The notes: generated from the letters alone by a model not told the origin. A stretch of 64,000 bases of DNA from Campylobacter sp. (GCF_019423325.1 NZ_JAHZBQ010000003.1:310001-374000), one strand, 5' to 3'. Shown: positions 34,362 to 43,662, numbered from the stretch's first letter. A program made the numbers and translations.

Positions 34362-35231
34362 TCAATCCAGATCAAAAATATCTTCCGGATTGGTAAATTT
34401 ATTTTGATAGCCACCTTTTTTGATCGCTTCTTTAACGACGCTGCGATCTTTCTTTTGCGGAGCGGCAAGCGCTAAAAGCGAGCGTTCAAGCGCAAAAAAG
34501 CTTCTCATTAGTGCGCCTAATGATTTGAAAAAATCCGCCCGCACATGCCCGCACAAAAGCTCGCTAAACTCATCCACAAAGCTGTTGGTGACATTCGTAA
34601 AAAGCTCTAACGCCAGCGTTTCGCCGTCTTGCGCGCCGACGAAATTTTTAGCGTATTGCGAATTCGCAGTATTTTTACCATCCTGCGGGCCTGTAAAATT
34701 TTTACTGTCATGCGAATCTACAGAATTTTTTCTGTCTTGCGCCGTCAAGCTCGCGCTATTCGTAAAATTTTGCTCGTTTGCCACGGAATTTTGTCCGTTT
34801 AAAACTGCGCTGTGTTTTGCAGCCGCGTCGCGCAGCAGAGTCGAATGCAGGTAAAAAATAAATCCCACATAGTCCTCGCACTCCTTGCAAAGCTCCATAT
34901 TGCGGCGAAATTTACTCTTTTTTAGCACGTCGATTACCGCGACACGCATACGCCCGTCGTCACGTCCTTCGTCGTAGAAGCTCGCACTCATCGGCACATT
35001 GGCGTATGAAAAATCAAAAAGTACGGAATTTTGCTCGCTTTTAAACGCAGAAAAGTCGAATTTCTCCAAATTTTGAAATTCCGCCTCATCGCTAGGCACA
35101 ATGGGCGAGCTGCGTAAAAACTCCAGCTGCTCCTTCCAACGCTTAAATTTCGCATCCGTTTCATAGAAAAAAAACGGAATTGCAAAAAATTCGTAGTAGT
35201 AGCTTCTTGCTTGAAGTAGATTCGCATCCAT
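34362..35231 (-). CDS. TorD/DmsD-like molybdoenzyme maturation chaperone with internal insert
   Basis: A 289-residue helical protein. N-terminal ARSYYYEFFAIPFFFYETD and the middle SFYDEGRDDGRMRVAVIDVLKKSKFRRN with ECEDYVGFIFYLHS resemble TorD-family chaperones, which bind the Tat signal of a molybdoenzyme until the cofactor is in. From about residue 139 to 203 the family pattern is interrupted by an Asn/Ser/Asp-rich insert (repeated KNF, QNS and DSK units) of low complexity, after which it resumes with LFTNVTNSFVDEFSELLCGHVRADFFKSLG. Its place between the polyferredoxin and the Tat/FdhA genes supports a role in FdhA maturation. The start codon shares one base with the upstream stop. Confidence 0.78.
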   Translation of the reverse strand: MDANLLQARSYYYEFFAIPFFFYETDAKFKRWKEQLEFLRSSPIVPSDEAEFQNLEKFDFSAFKSEQNSVLFDFSYANVPMSASFYDEGRDDGRMRVAVIDVLKKSKFRRNMELCKECEDYVGFIFYLHSTLLRDAAAKHSAVLNGQNSVANEQNFTNSASLTAQDRKNSVDSHDSKNFTGPQDGKNTANSQYAKNFVGAQDGETLALELFTNVTNSFVDEFSELLCGHVRADFFKSLGALMRSFFALERSLLALAAPQKKDRSVVKEAIKKGGYQNKFTNPEDIFDLD

Positions 35232-36913
35232 TACATTGCCCCTTTTCTAGCATCTTCTATCTGCTTTTTTATCATTATTTTCGCCTTGCAATCGCCGCAG
35301 CAAAAAAGAGTCTTCATCTTTTCAGGCTCGTTTGCAAAATGCGCACCCATCATATCCGCGATCTTCATCACGGCTTTGCTCGTCGCAAATTCCTTACCGC
35401 ATTCAATGCACTTAAAAAGCTCATCTTTAGCTAGCATTTTGTAATTAAAAAATCCCGGCTCAAGCTCCACGCCGCAAGGCTCAAGCTCGATCGTATCCTT
35501 TTCGGCGCAGCTTAGCACGCAGTAGTTGCACGATGTGCAAAGCGAAGCGTTGAGCTTAATCGAATTGTCGCTGTTATCGGCATACAGCGCGCCGGTATTA
35601 CAGGCGCCCACGCAGCTAAGGCAGAGCGTGCAGCTTGCTTCGTTTATGCTTACTTTGCCAAATTTTAGCAACTCTCCGCTTTTTACGGCGCCAAAGCTGC
35701 CCTCGCCGACCATTGCGCTTACGCGTTTGGAAAAAATTTCTTTCTTGCTAAGGCCCTGCTCGTTTAAGCTAAACGCCCAGGGCTGAGAGCTTTGCGCCCA
35801 CTTTAGCGCCTCTTGCAGCTCGGTTAAATTTCGCGCTAAAAATACCGCGTCCTTGCCGTAGATCGCGCGCGAAATTCCATTGACAAGCTCCGCCGCTTCA
35901 CGCGTGCCCTCGCCCACGTCCGTGCCGTAAATGATCACACTCGAGCCGCTTTCCTGCATAGCGCTTAGCAAATTTACCTCATCTATTTGCTTGCTTCCGA
36001 AAATTCCAAACGGTAGCACGCCGCACGGAAGCTGCACTGCGGGTGCGGACACGATTTCGCTCTCTGCGATGAGAAGCGGAATTTTGCCTGCATAGAGCTT
36101 TGCGATCTCCCCAAATACGCTTTGGGGCAACTTGGCAAATTTCAGCGCGCCGCTAGGACAGACGCTCACGCACGCGCCACAGCCTATACAGTCGATGTGC
36201 GAAAATACGAGCTCGCGTTTTTCGTCGTTTTTCAAAATCGCCACTGTGGGGCAAACCTCCACGCATGGCGCGCGCAGCTCATTTCGCCTGCCCTGATACT
36301 GGCAGATCGCAGGATCGAAGATCGTGGAATTCTTATAATGATAAACCGGGCTTTTGGAATTTAAAATTTCTAAAATTTCATCGTCTTTTAGCCCCGAGAT
36401 CTCGTAGCAGCCGCTTTGTCGCAATTGATAGGGCGCCGCGCCGCTAATCAAGAAAAAATCCGCCTCGGTCTCAACCTCATCCTGCTCGCTTAAAATCGTA
36501 ACCGCAAGATCGCCAATCTCGCCATAGACGAACTTAATCTCGGCCCTGCTTAACGCAATCACCTTAAATCCGTGCTGCCTAAGTAGCCCCACAAGCCCCT
36601 CTCGCGGCTCATCACAGGCGAGAATTACGTTTTTGCCGACGGGCTTTTGATAGTCGCTATCTAGGGCACCGTCAAAGGCGATATCTTTGGCGCGATACAA
36701 AATATCTACGTTTTTAGCAATTTGCAGCGGCTCATCTGCGGAATTTTCTATATAAAAATTTATCTCGGGCGCATAAATTTGCGCTTTTAATTTCGGCGAA
36801 TTAGCGACGATAAATTCCTCATTTTTCGCCTCCTCTTCATCGCCGCAAATTTCGATATCGTCGCTTAAGACTACATCCTTTAGCCCCGCGGCGTAAAATC
36901 CATGTTCTTTCAT
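35231..36913 (-). CDS. Polyferredoxin (multi-[4Fe-4S]) protein of the formate dehydrogenase operon
   Basis: A 560-residue cytoplasmic-type protein without signal peptide. Cysteine groups in order: CVEVCP and CIGCGACVSVCPSG (about 219-255), CTLCLSCVGACNTG and CTSCNYCVLSCAEKD (about 430-475), then a C-terminal zinc-ribbon-like part CIECGKEF ... FCCGDCK (about 500-545). The region between is a CobQ/hydrogenase-delta-like alpha/beta domain. Members of this type occur with formate dehydrogenases of Campylobacterota and may supply electrons or help assembly; the exact role is not established here. It is the first gene of the operon. Ribosome site AGGATAG precedes ATG; selA is divergent. Confidence 0.8.
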   Translation of the reverse strand: MKEHGFYAAGLKDVVLSDDIEICGDEEEAKNEEFIVANSPKLKAQIYAPEINFYIENSADEPLQIAKNVDILYRAKDIAFDGALDSDYQKPVGKNVILACDEPREGLVGLLRQHGFKVIALSRAEIKFVYGEIGDLAVTILSEQDEVETEADFFLISGAAPYQLRQSGCYEISGLKDDEILEILNSKSPVYHYKNSTIFDPAICQYQGRRNELRAPCVEVCPTVAILKNDEKRELVFSHIDCIGCGACVSVCPSGALKFAKLPQSVFGEIAKLYAGKIPLLIAESEIVSAPAVQLPCGVLPFGIFGSKQIDEVNLLSAMQESGSSVIIYGTDVGEGTREAAELVNGISRAIYGKDAVFLARNLTELQEALKWAQSSQPWAFSLNEQGLSKKEIFSKRVSAMVGEGSFGAVKSGELLKFGKVSINEASCTLCLSCVGACNTGALYADNSDNSIKLNASLCTSCNYCVLSCAEKDTIELEPCGVELEPGFFNYKMLAKDELFKCIECGKEFATSKAVMKIADMMGAHFANEPEKMKTLFCCGDCKAKIMIKKQIEDARKGAM

Positions 36914-37041
36914 AATCTATCCTAAATTGATAATTAGGCGGGTTTTACTCTTATTTTCTAAACAGCTTTTAAATTCTGCACTTAAAGTAAATCGAATTTA
37001 AATTAATAATTCTATAGATAAAGCAAAATCAAAGCTTTAAA

Positions 37042-37050
37042 TGATAAAAT
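37042..37050 (+). promoter_or_regulatory. Extended -10 promoter of selA-selB
   Basis: TGATAAAAT, 29 bases ahead of the selA ATG, matching TGnTAtAAT. It lies in the intergenic region shared with the divergent formate dehydrogenase operon. Confidence 0.6.
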
Positions 37051-37079
37051 CGTCTAAATTTTAAGGCATCGGGGTCGCA

Positions 37080-38690
37080 ATGCAACAAATCAAACTACCA
37101 AAAATCGATAAAATCGCAAACGCGCAGGAGTTTCAAAACTGCCTCCGCCCGCAAATCATCAAAATCGCGCAAGAGCTCATCGAAGAAGCACGTAGGAAGG
37201 CGCTGCAAGGAGGCGCGGTCGCAAACGAAAGCGAGATCATCGCGCGCATCAAATCGCGCTACGAAAAATTTCAAAATCTAAGCCTTAAGCCGCTCATCAA
37301 CGCAACCGGCGTCGTGCTGCACACAAACCTCGGCCGCAGCGTCATCAGCGCCGAAATTTTAGCCCGCGCGCAAAAGATCATCACCTCGTATTCAAATTTA
37401 GAATACGACTTATCCGAGGGCGCGCGCGGCAACAGATACGACTACATAGCGCTTTTGTGCAGCGAGCTCTTCGGCGCGCAGGACGCACTCGTGGTCAACA
37501 ACAACGCTGCGGCGGTATTTTTGGTGCTAAATACCTTCGCGCGCGGACGCGAAGTCGTGGTAAGCCGCGGCGAGCTAGTCGAGATCGGCGGAAGCTTTCG
37601 AGTAAGCGAAGTGATGTCAAACTCGGGCGCAAAGCTCGTAGAGATCGGCACTACGAACAAAACCAAGCTGGACGATTACGAAGAAGCGATCAATGAAAAT
37701 ACGGCGATCTTGATGAAGGTGCACCGCTCAAATTTTAAAATTTCAGGCTTCAGCTCTAGCGTAAGCGCTGCGGAAGTTGCAGCTTTGGCACGCCGTGCCT
37801 CGCAGGCAAAGAAGGAATTTTTAGCGCTTAGAGCGGCAAGCTTTAAAAATTTAGCGGATCTTTGCGGCGGCTCGTCGGATACGACGGGCGAAATTTTAAA
37901 TTCCGCGCCGAATAGTTTAAACTTAGCGGATAGTTCTGCGAATGCTCTAAATTTAAATAGCGGCGAGCCGTCCAAAAGGAGCGAGTGCTTTCATGAAGAG
38001 GGAGAGAGCGAAATTCCCGCTAAAGCTTCTAAAATTGCTCCTACAAAATTTAGCATGAAAAAAGCGGAAAGCTTTAACGAGATCATCGATTACTACGATC
38101 TTGGAAGCGGCTACGCGAGCGAGCTGGGATTTGGGCTAGGCAAAAGCGAGCCCTCTATTTTTGAGCTTTTAAAAAGCGGCGTGCGGCTGCTTAGCTTTAG
38201 CGGCGACAAGCTCTTCGGCTCCGTGCAGTGCGGCATCATCCTAGGAGATCGCGAGCTCATCGCGCGCCTGCGTAAAAACCAGCTACTGCGAATGCTGCGC
38301 GTGGACAAGATTACGCTGAGCCTGCTTGCCGAGACGATCAAGGCGTATATAAATAAAGAATTTCACCTCATCACGACGATAGATCAGATCCATCTAAGCC
38401 TGGACAAACTGCGTGAGCGAGCGGAGCTAGTGCGATCGCGCATCGGCGTAAAATCGCAGATCGTGCCGACAACCACCTTCGTAGGCGGCGGCACGATGCC
38501 GAGCGCCTCCTATCCTAGCGTCGCGCTTGCGATACTTGACGGCGCCGACCCGCAGAGCACGCAGGCAAAATTTCGCGCTGCGGGTATAATCGGGCGGATC
38601 GAGGATGATAAATTTTTGCTCGATTTCAGATCGATTTTAAAAAGCGACTTGCAAGATTTAATAAAAAAGATCGGAGAAATTTATGAATAG
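37080..38690 (+). CDS. selA: L-seryl-tRNA(Sec) selenium transferase with internal insert
   Basis: A 536-residue PLP enzyme that turns seryl-tRNA(Sec) into selenocysteinyl-tRNA(Sec). Landmarks: LKPLINATGVVLHTNLGRSV (about 70-90), EYDLSEGARGNRYD, LVVNNNAAAVFLVLN, GTTNKTKLDDYE and the PLP lysine K377 in FSGDKLFGSVQCG (K295 in E. coli SelA). The usual length is about 450-465. The excess is an insert of about 80-95 residues (about 240-334) rich in Ser, Ala, Asn and Glu, between KVHRSNFKISGF and YYDLGSGYASEL. The DNA there contains AAATTTTAAATT words. The flanking motifs are intact, so the enzyme is probably functional. Overlaps selB by 8 bases. Confidence 0.95.
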   Translation: MQQIKLPKIDKIANAQEFQNCLRPQIIKIAQELIEEARRKALQGGAVANESEIIARIKSRYEKFQNLSLKPLINATGVVLHTNLGRSVISAEILARAQKIITSYSNLEYDLSEGARGNRYDYIALLCSELFGAQDALVVNNNAAAVFLVLNTFARGREVVVSRGELVEIGGSFRVSEVMSNSGAKLVEIGTTNKTKLDDYEEAINENTAILMKVHRSNFKISGFSSSVSAAEVAALARRASQAKKEFLALRAASFKNLADLCGGSSDTTGEILNSAPNSLNLADSSANALNLNSGEPSKRSECFHEEGESEIPAKASKIAPTKFSMKKAESFNEIIDYYDLGSGYASELGFGLGKSEPSIFELLKSGVRLLSFSGDKLFGSVQCGIILGDRELIARLRKNQLLRMLRVDKITLSLLAETIKAYINKEFHLITTIDQIHLSLDKLRERAELVRSRIGVKSQIVPTTTFVGGGTMPSASYPSVALAILDGADPQSTQAKFRAAGIIGRIEDDKFLLDFRSILKSDLQDLIKKIGEIYE

Positions 38691-40503
38691 CGTAATCATC
38701 GGCACCGCAGGCCATATCGATCACGGAAAGACCGCGTTAATCAAGGCGCTAAACGGCTTTGAGGGGGACCGAATGCCGAGCGAAAAGCAGCGTGGTATCA
38801 CGATCGATCTTAGCTTTTCGCATCTGCGCTCTGGGAGCACTAACGTCGCATTTATCGACGTGCCGGGGCACGAAAACCTAGTAAAGACGATGATTAGCGG
38901 CGCGTATGCCTTCGACGCTGCGATGCTAGTAGTCGCCGCGGACGACGGGCTGATGCCGCAAAGCAAAGAGCATATTCAAATTTTATCGCTGCTTGGGGTA
39001 AAAAGCGTGATCTTGTGTATCAGCAAGTGCGATCTTGCTGACGACGCGCGCAGATCCGAGGTCGCGGCACAGTGCAGGGAATACATCTGCAAATTTAAAA
39101 ATTTGCAAATTTTAAACACCTTTTTTATCAGTATCAAAGATCCCGCAAGCATCGCCGAGCTGAAAAACTATCTCTTTAATATCAAGCCTGCGCAGCGTCA
39201 AGGAGGCGGCGTGGTGCACTACTACATCGACCGAGTTTTTTCGCTTAAGGGGCTTGGCACCATCGTAACGGGCAGCCTCATTAACGGCGCGATTTCAAAG
39301 GGCGAGAAGCTTTATAACTGCGATCTGGGTAAAATTTTTAATGTCAAAAGCGTGCAGATCCACGACGAGGACACGCCGCTGGCGCAGGCTCCAAACCGCG
39401 TCGCGCTGAGCTTGGACGCCAAGACGAGCGAGCTTGAAAAGGGGCAAATCCTAAGCAAAAAGGGGTTTTTCCGCGGCTTTAATGAAGCGGACTGCACCTT
39501 TAGCGGCGAAATTTCGCATAATCAAGACGTGCTGTTTTGCGTCGGAAGTAAGCAAAGCGCGGCAAAAGCGCTCATTTTAAAAGAACTTCCTAGCGGCGAG
39601 AAGCTCGTGAGCTTTAAATTTGACAAAACGATGTTTTTGAAATTTGACGAGCCCTTCGTCTGCCTAGCAAACTCGCGCGTAATCGGCGGCGGGCGCGTGC
39701 TAAACGCCGTAGTCGAGCCGCTAAAAAAGCAGAGCAAAGCCGTGCTTCTCACCGCACTTTTGAAGCGAAATTTCACCGAAGCGTTTAAAATTTTAAGCCT
39801 CTTTCACAAGCATGGATTCGGGCTATTTTCGGCATATCAGCGCTTCGGGATGGAATACGACGAAGCGGTAAAGATCGCGCGCGGCTTAGAGGGGACGTAT
39901 TTTGACGAAGCAAATTTATGCGTTTACGATCTAAGCGCGATCGAGGACGTAAAAAGCCTTATAAAATTTATCGTCTCAAAAAACGACTACGCGATCTTTT
40001 CGCCCGCCTCGATCGCTCTAAAGCTCTCGTGGGCTAGCGAAGAGCTCGCCGCGCGCGCGCTTAGCGAGCTTGAACGGGGCGGCATCGTCTCTAAAAAGGG
40101 CGGAGTTTACGTAAAATCGGGAGTGGATTTTGACGCGCTCAAACAGAGCCTGGAGAGTAAAATTTTTGATCTCATCAAAAAGGGCGGCATCGCGCCTCTC
40201 GCGCCGTATAACATTTACGACGAGCTGGAGATCGACCGCAGTAGCGGCGATGACGCGCTAAAGAAGCTGACCTACGCCAAAAAGGTCGTCCGTCTCGCGC
40301 ACAATCTCTTCGTCGAAGCCGAAAATTTAGCCCTAGCGATCAAGCGCCTTTACGCGATCATCGAAAAAGAGGGCTTCGTAAACGTCACGAACGCCAAAGA
40401 GGAGCTTGGGCTTAGCAGAAAATTCGTCATCTGCTACCTCGAATACCTAGATAAAATGGGAAATATCGTGACGATCGACAATAAACGCTATTTGAAAAAG
40501 TAA
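38683..40503 (+). CDS. selB: Selenocysteine-specific elongation factor
   Basis: A 606-residue translational GTPase. G1 GTAGHIDHGKTALIKAL, G2 RGITIDLSFSHL, G3 DVPGHENLVKTM and G4 SKCDLADD lie in the first 130 residues, followed by EF-Tu-like barrels. The C-terminal 250 residues are winged-helix repeats (for example FVNVTNAKEELGLSRKFVICYLEYLD) that bind the SECIS hairpin. It delivers selenocysteinyl-tRNA to ribosomes at UGA in fdhA and the SelW-like gene of this window. The start overlaps selA, a co-transcribed arrangement typical for the pair; tRNA-Sec and selD are not in the window. Confidence 0.96.
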   Translation: MNSVIIGTAGHIDHGKTALIKALNGFEGDRMPSEKQRGITIDLSFSHLRSGSTNVAFIDVPGHENLVKTMISGAYAFDAAMLVVAADDGLMPQSKEHIQILSLLGVKSVILCISKCDLADDARRSEVAAQCREYICKFKNLQILNTFFISIKDPASIAELKNYLFNIKPAQRQGGGVVHYYIDRVFSLKGLGTIVTGSLINGAISKGEKLYNCDLGKIFNVKSVQIHDEDTPLAQAPNRVALSLDAKTSELEKGQILSKKGFFRGFNEADCTFSGEISHNQDVLFCVGSKQSAAKALILKELPSGEKLVSFKFDKTMFLKFDEPFVCLANSRVIGGGRVLNAVVEPLKKQSKAVLLTALLKRNFTEAFKILSLFHKHGFGLFSAYQRFGMEYDEAVKIARGLEGTYFDEANLCVYDLSAIEDVKSLIKFIVSKNDYAIFSPASIALKLSWASEELAARALSELERGGIVSKKGGVYVKSGVDFDALKQSLESKIFDLIKKGGIAPLAPYNIYDELEIDRSSGDDALKKLTYAKKVVRLAHNLFVEAENLALAIKRLYAIIEKEGFVNVTNAKEELGLSRKFVICYLEYLDKMGNIVTIDNKRYLKK

Positions 40504-40554
40504 AAATTTAAAATTTTGCACTACAATGCGCGGAATTTTTTGCAAAGGAAAAAA

Positions 40555-41268
40555 ATGAAAAAAGCTATTTTAACTTCAGTTGCGCTCGCAGCGAGCCTAA
40601 ACGCGGCTTTAAGCGACAGCGAAATTCTATCCATCTACGGCGGCACGCCTCAAGGCATCGAAATAAAGGTCGCCGAGCGCATCCCACTTAGCGAGCCAAA
40701 AGGCGTCGAGGCGGTCGTTTTAAAGATTTCTCAAGGCAATATGTCGCAAGAGGAGATCATCTTCACCCAAGGCGATCTGATCTTTACCGATATCATCGAT
40801 CCTAAAAAACGCGTAGTCTATAAGGAGCAGATCAAACAAGACCGCATCGCAGGACAGCTAAGTAAGGTCTTCAAAGCAGAGAGCAAAGACAATATCATCA
40901 AGCTAGGAAACGATCCTAAAAAGCCTACGATTTTGATGCTGACGGACGCCTTGTGTCCATTCTGCCGCAAAGAGATGGCAAGGATCGAGGAAACGTTAAA
41001 AAATAACAATGTCGATATAATCATGACCTCCGTTCACGGCGACGACGGCCACGCAAAATCCGCGCTCATCTACAAAGAGATCAAAAATGCTAAAACCGAC
41101 GAGCAAAAGATAGCGGTTTTTAGAAAATACTACGCTGAAGATAACAAAGCAGGCGCCAAAGACGTAAGCGCTGCTGAGCTAAACGCTGCAAAAGCCCTAG
41201 CTGCCAAATACTTCGGTGCGGGAGTAAACTCGGTGCCCTACATCATCGAACTAGACAAGCTAAAATAA
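40555..41268 (+). CDS. DsbC/DsbG-like periplasmic thiol-disulfide protein (copy 2)
   Basis: 237 residues from ATG 40555, chosen because AAAGGAA lies ahead and a signal peptide (MKKAILTSVALAASLNAAL) begins there; the frame is open 13 codons further up. The thioredoxin part carries the redox motif CPFC in TDALCPFCRKEMARIE (about residues 135-150), and the cis-proline is in NSVPYIIEL. It is a paralogue of the gene at 8897-9637, with the same HG-x-x-KSAL and YIIEL/YVIKV landmarks. A -10 like TACAAT is at 40522-40527. It probably oxidises or isomerises periplasmic disulfides; its position after selB may be accidental. Confidence 0.85.
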   Translation: MKKAILTSVALAASLNAALSDSEILSIYGGTPQGIEIKVAERIPLSEPKGVEAVVLKISQGNMSQEEIIFTQGDLIFTDIIDPKKRVVYKEQIKQDRIAGQLSKVFKAESKDNIIKLGNDPKKPTILMLTDALCPFCRKEMARIEETLKNNNVDIIMTSVHGDDGHAKSALIYKEIKNAKTDEQKIAVFRKYYAEDNKAGAKDVSAAELNAAKALAAKYFGAGVNSVPYIIELDKLK

Positions 41269-41602
41269 TCTCTCTTAAATTTTGCGGAGCGATCCGCAAA
41301 ATTCTACCCCATCGTCTTAGTCTTAGCGATTTTAATTAATCCGGATTTTATGAAATTTTACACGTGCAAAATTCCAGCAAAATTCTGCATTGTTCCTTAT
41401 ATTGAAAGTAGCATAAAAGCGATAGTGTATGAAATTTAAAAGCGAGAAAATATGCAAGCAAATCCACGGCCGAAATTTTAAAATTTCGCGGCAAAGCCCG
41501 GGTAAAATTTAGCCGCAAATTTTATAAAATTCTCGCTTTGCGGCAAAGAGGAATTTACAGTCGTGCTTCAGGCTACCTATCTTGGGCTACGTCCGATTAA
41601 AA
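41269..41602. other. Gene-free spacer between convergent genes
   Basis: About 334 bases with AAATTT-rich filler. No frame, tRNA or strong hairpin was recognised. Confidence 0.4.
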
Positions 41603-43564
41603 TCAAAATTCCACGTCGAAAGCGGCTCTTGCCAGGCTATTTTTGCTCTCGCTTAGCTCGTACGATGCGCTAAGCCCGACGCTTTGAAGGATCTTATATT
41701 TCAGTCCGATCGCGCCGTTAAACACGCCGTTAGAATAATCAAGCCCCTCCACGTCGTATCTGTCCGAATACTTTCTGCTCGCGTGATACGAATCGCCGCT
41801 AAATCGATGCTCGTACTCCGCATTTGCGAATATCTGCAGATCGCCGAAAGCTTTGATCGCGTAAATTCCCGCGGTGCCGTTTGGCGCGGTTTTTGAAGCG
41901 GAGCTAAATCTAAGCCTGGAGATCGCATCCTCGCCCACTCTAATCGCTCCAAGTCCCAAATATGGCTTAATATAGCCGTTTTCAAATAAGAATTTATACC
42001 CGGCTCTCGTGCTGAAATCCCAAATTTGCGACTTGTATTTCGCGCCGTGGATAGCGCCGAATCCATTGTTGGTTTCAAATTTATGATCGTTCGTCGAATA
42101 GGTTAAGCCTACCGCCAGATCCACGTTCTCGCTAAAATCGTATCTGCCCGCCAGACCGAGCTCGTAGGATTTGATGTTTTCTTTCACGCCGTCGAATTTA
42201 CCCTCATACCAAGCGTCCGATTTTTGGTACCCAAAGATCACGCCCAGCGTAAGATCATCCACTCTCTTGGAGGCTCCGAGTAAAATTCCGTCGCTCTTGT
42301 GATCGTATTTGACGCCGCCCGAGCGGTCTTTGTAATCCCCGCCGTAGTTTCCAATCGCGCTTACATTTACGTTAAACTCCTGCCCGTCGGTGTCGGTTAA
42401 ATTTTTATAAGCGGAATTTCTTGCAAGCTTGGTAAGATCCAGATCGACCTTCGAGCGCGGCATCTCGATGCCTACCCGGTTACCGCCTCTTGCGACCTGC
42501 GAAAACAGGCTGCCGTTTTTAGGCGTGAAGTTATTGATCGCTAGCATCAGCGCCTCAAAATAGCTCGGCAGATCGTCGTATCCGCCAGGATAGCGGTTCG
42601 TATCGGAAGTGATGAATAAATTCGCCGCATTGCGCTCGCGAGATAATCTTATGATCTCGTCGTATTGATCGGGTCTTGCGTTGTATATCACGTGCAAAAT
42701 TTTAGAGGAGTTTGCGGGATCTTTTTCAAATTCCGAGGTTCTAGGACGATAGTGGTTTATATACTCATCCGCGCTCACCTCTTGCAGCATCCAAACGTCC
42801 GCATAAGGGGCTATGGCGTCGCGCACGCCCCAGCCGTTATTTGCTAAAACTAGCATTCCCGGATATTTAGTCTTGATATAATTGTAGATACTCTGCATAT
42901 AAGAGATAGTTGCGGGATTGTTTTCGGTATTAACTTCGTCGATGAAGTATCCTGCGATATTTTCTCTGCCGTAGAAATTTACGAAATTATCGATATCGGC
43001 ATAGACTAAATTTAGATTTCTAGTAGAATTTTTGGTATAGGTATAGCCTAAATTTGCTATGCCCGCCGCGATATTTCGCTTCATCTGAACGGCATCTTCG
43101 TCCCTTCTGACCAGATATTGCGTAGCTTGATTGCCCGGCGTCGCCGCCTCGTAAGAGCCGAAAGCTACATAAGGAACCAGCGCGCCGCCTATATTGGTAA
43201 TGCCGTTCCAAAACTCGGCATTTACGCCGCTATTGCCCGTCCAGCGAAATGCAGGCATCATAACGCGCTGATTATTAAGCCTGCCCGAATATGAGCCCTT
43301 TTTGGCAAAGCCCCTTGCGTACTCAAGCTTGATACGAAATGAGTTTTCATACTCGTCGCTCGCGGAGCTATCGCTAGCCGCGTCGCGCCTGCTTAATTTC
43401 GCGCCCAAGCTATCCGCAGCGCTCATTACATCAGAACGGGAAGTGTTGTTAGAAGGAGATTTTTGCGCGTTTGCATAGCCCCAGGAATTCTGCTCGCTCG
43501 CATAGCCAAACCCTGCTGCACCGATAAGCGCAAGAGATACGATTTTTTTCAAAGACTTTAGCAT
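41603..43564 (-). CDS. Autotransporter-like protein with spherulin-4/GH-type passenger and beta-barrel
   Basis: 653 residues from ATG 43564 (GAGGCGG six bases ahead; the TTG five codons upstream is less likely). Signal peptide MLKSLKKIVSLALIGAAGFGYA, a Ser/Asp linker (about 30-70), then about 270 residues like spherulin-4/GH135-type TIM-barrel hydrolases: GIANLGYTYTKN, VYADIDNFVNFYG, IAGYFIDEVNTEN (D-E at about 209-210), MLVLANNGWGVRD and VWMLQEVSADEY (E about 262). From about 370 the sequence becomes autotransporter barrel: GILLGASKRVDDLTLGVIFGYQ, YELGLAGRYDF, GYKFLFENGYIKPYLGLGA, ending AAFDVEF with terminal Phe. Predicted to display a polysaccharide-cleaving domain at the surface. The passenger family is my inference from pattern. 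Confidence 0.68.
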   Translation of the reverse strand: MLKSLKKIVSLALIGAAGFGYASEQNSWGYANAQKSPSNNTSRSDVMSAADSLGAKLSRRDAASDSSASDEYENSFRIKLEYARGFAKKGSYSGRLNNQRVMMPAFRWTGNSGVNAEFWNGITNIGGALVPYVAFGSYEAATPGNQATQYLVRRDEDAVQMKRNIAAGIANLGYTYTKNSTRNLNLVYADIDNFVNFYGRENIAGYFIDEVNTENNPATISYMQSIYNYIKTKYPGMLVLANNGWGVRDAIAPYADVWMLQEVSADEYINHYRPRTSEFEKDPANSSKILHVIYNARPDQYDEIIRLSRERNAANLFITSDTNRYPGGYDDLPSYFEALMLAINNFTPKNGSLFSQVARGGNRVGIEMPRSKVDLDLTKLARNSAYKNLTDTDGQEFNVNVSAIGNYGGDYKDRSGGVKYDHKSDGILLGASKRVDDLTLGVIFGYQKSDAWYEGKFDGVKENIKSYELGLAGRYDFSENVDLAVGLTYSTNDHKFETNNGFGAIHGAKYKSQIWDFSTRAGYKFLFENGYIKPYLGLGAIRVGEDAISRLRFSSASKTAPNGTAGIYAIKAFGDLQIFANAEYEHRFSGDSYHASRKYSDRYDVEGLDYSNGVFNGAIGLKYKILQSVGLSASYELSESKNSLARAAFDVEF

Positions 43565-43662
43565 TCTGCACCGCCTCAAATAAAATTATCCAAATTCTTA
43601 AATTTCGACAAATTTGTAGACGCGCTTTTAAAATTAAAAGCTTTGTCGAAATTTAAAAATTT

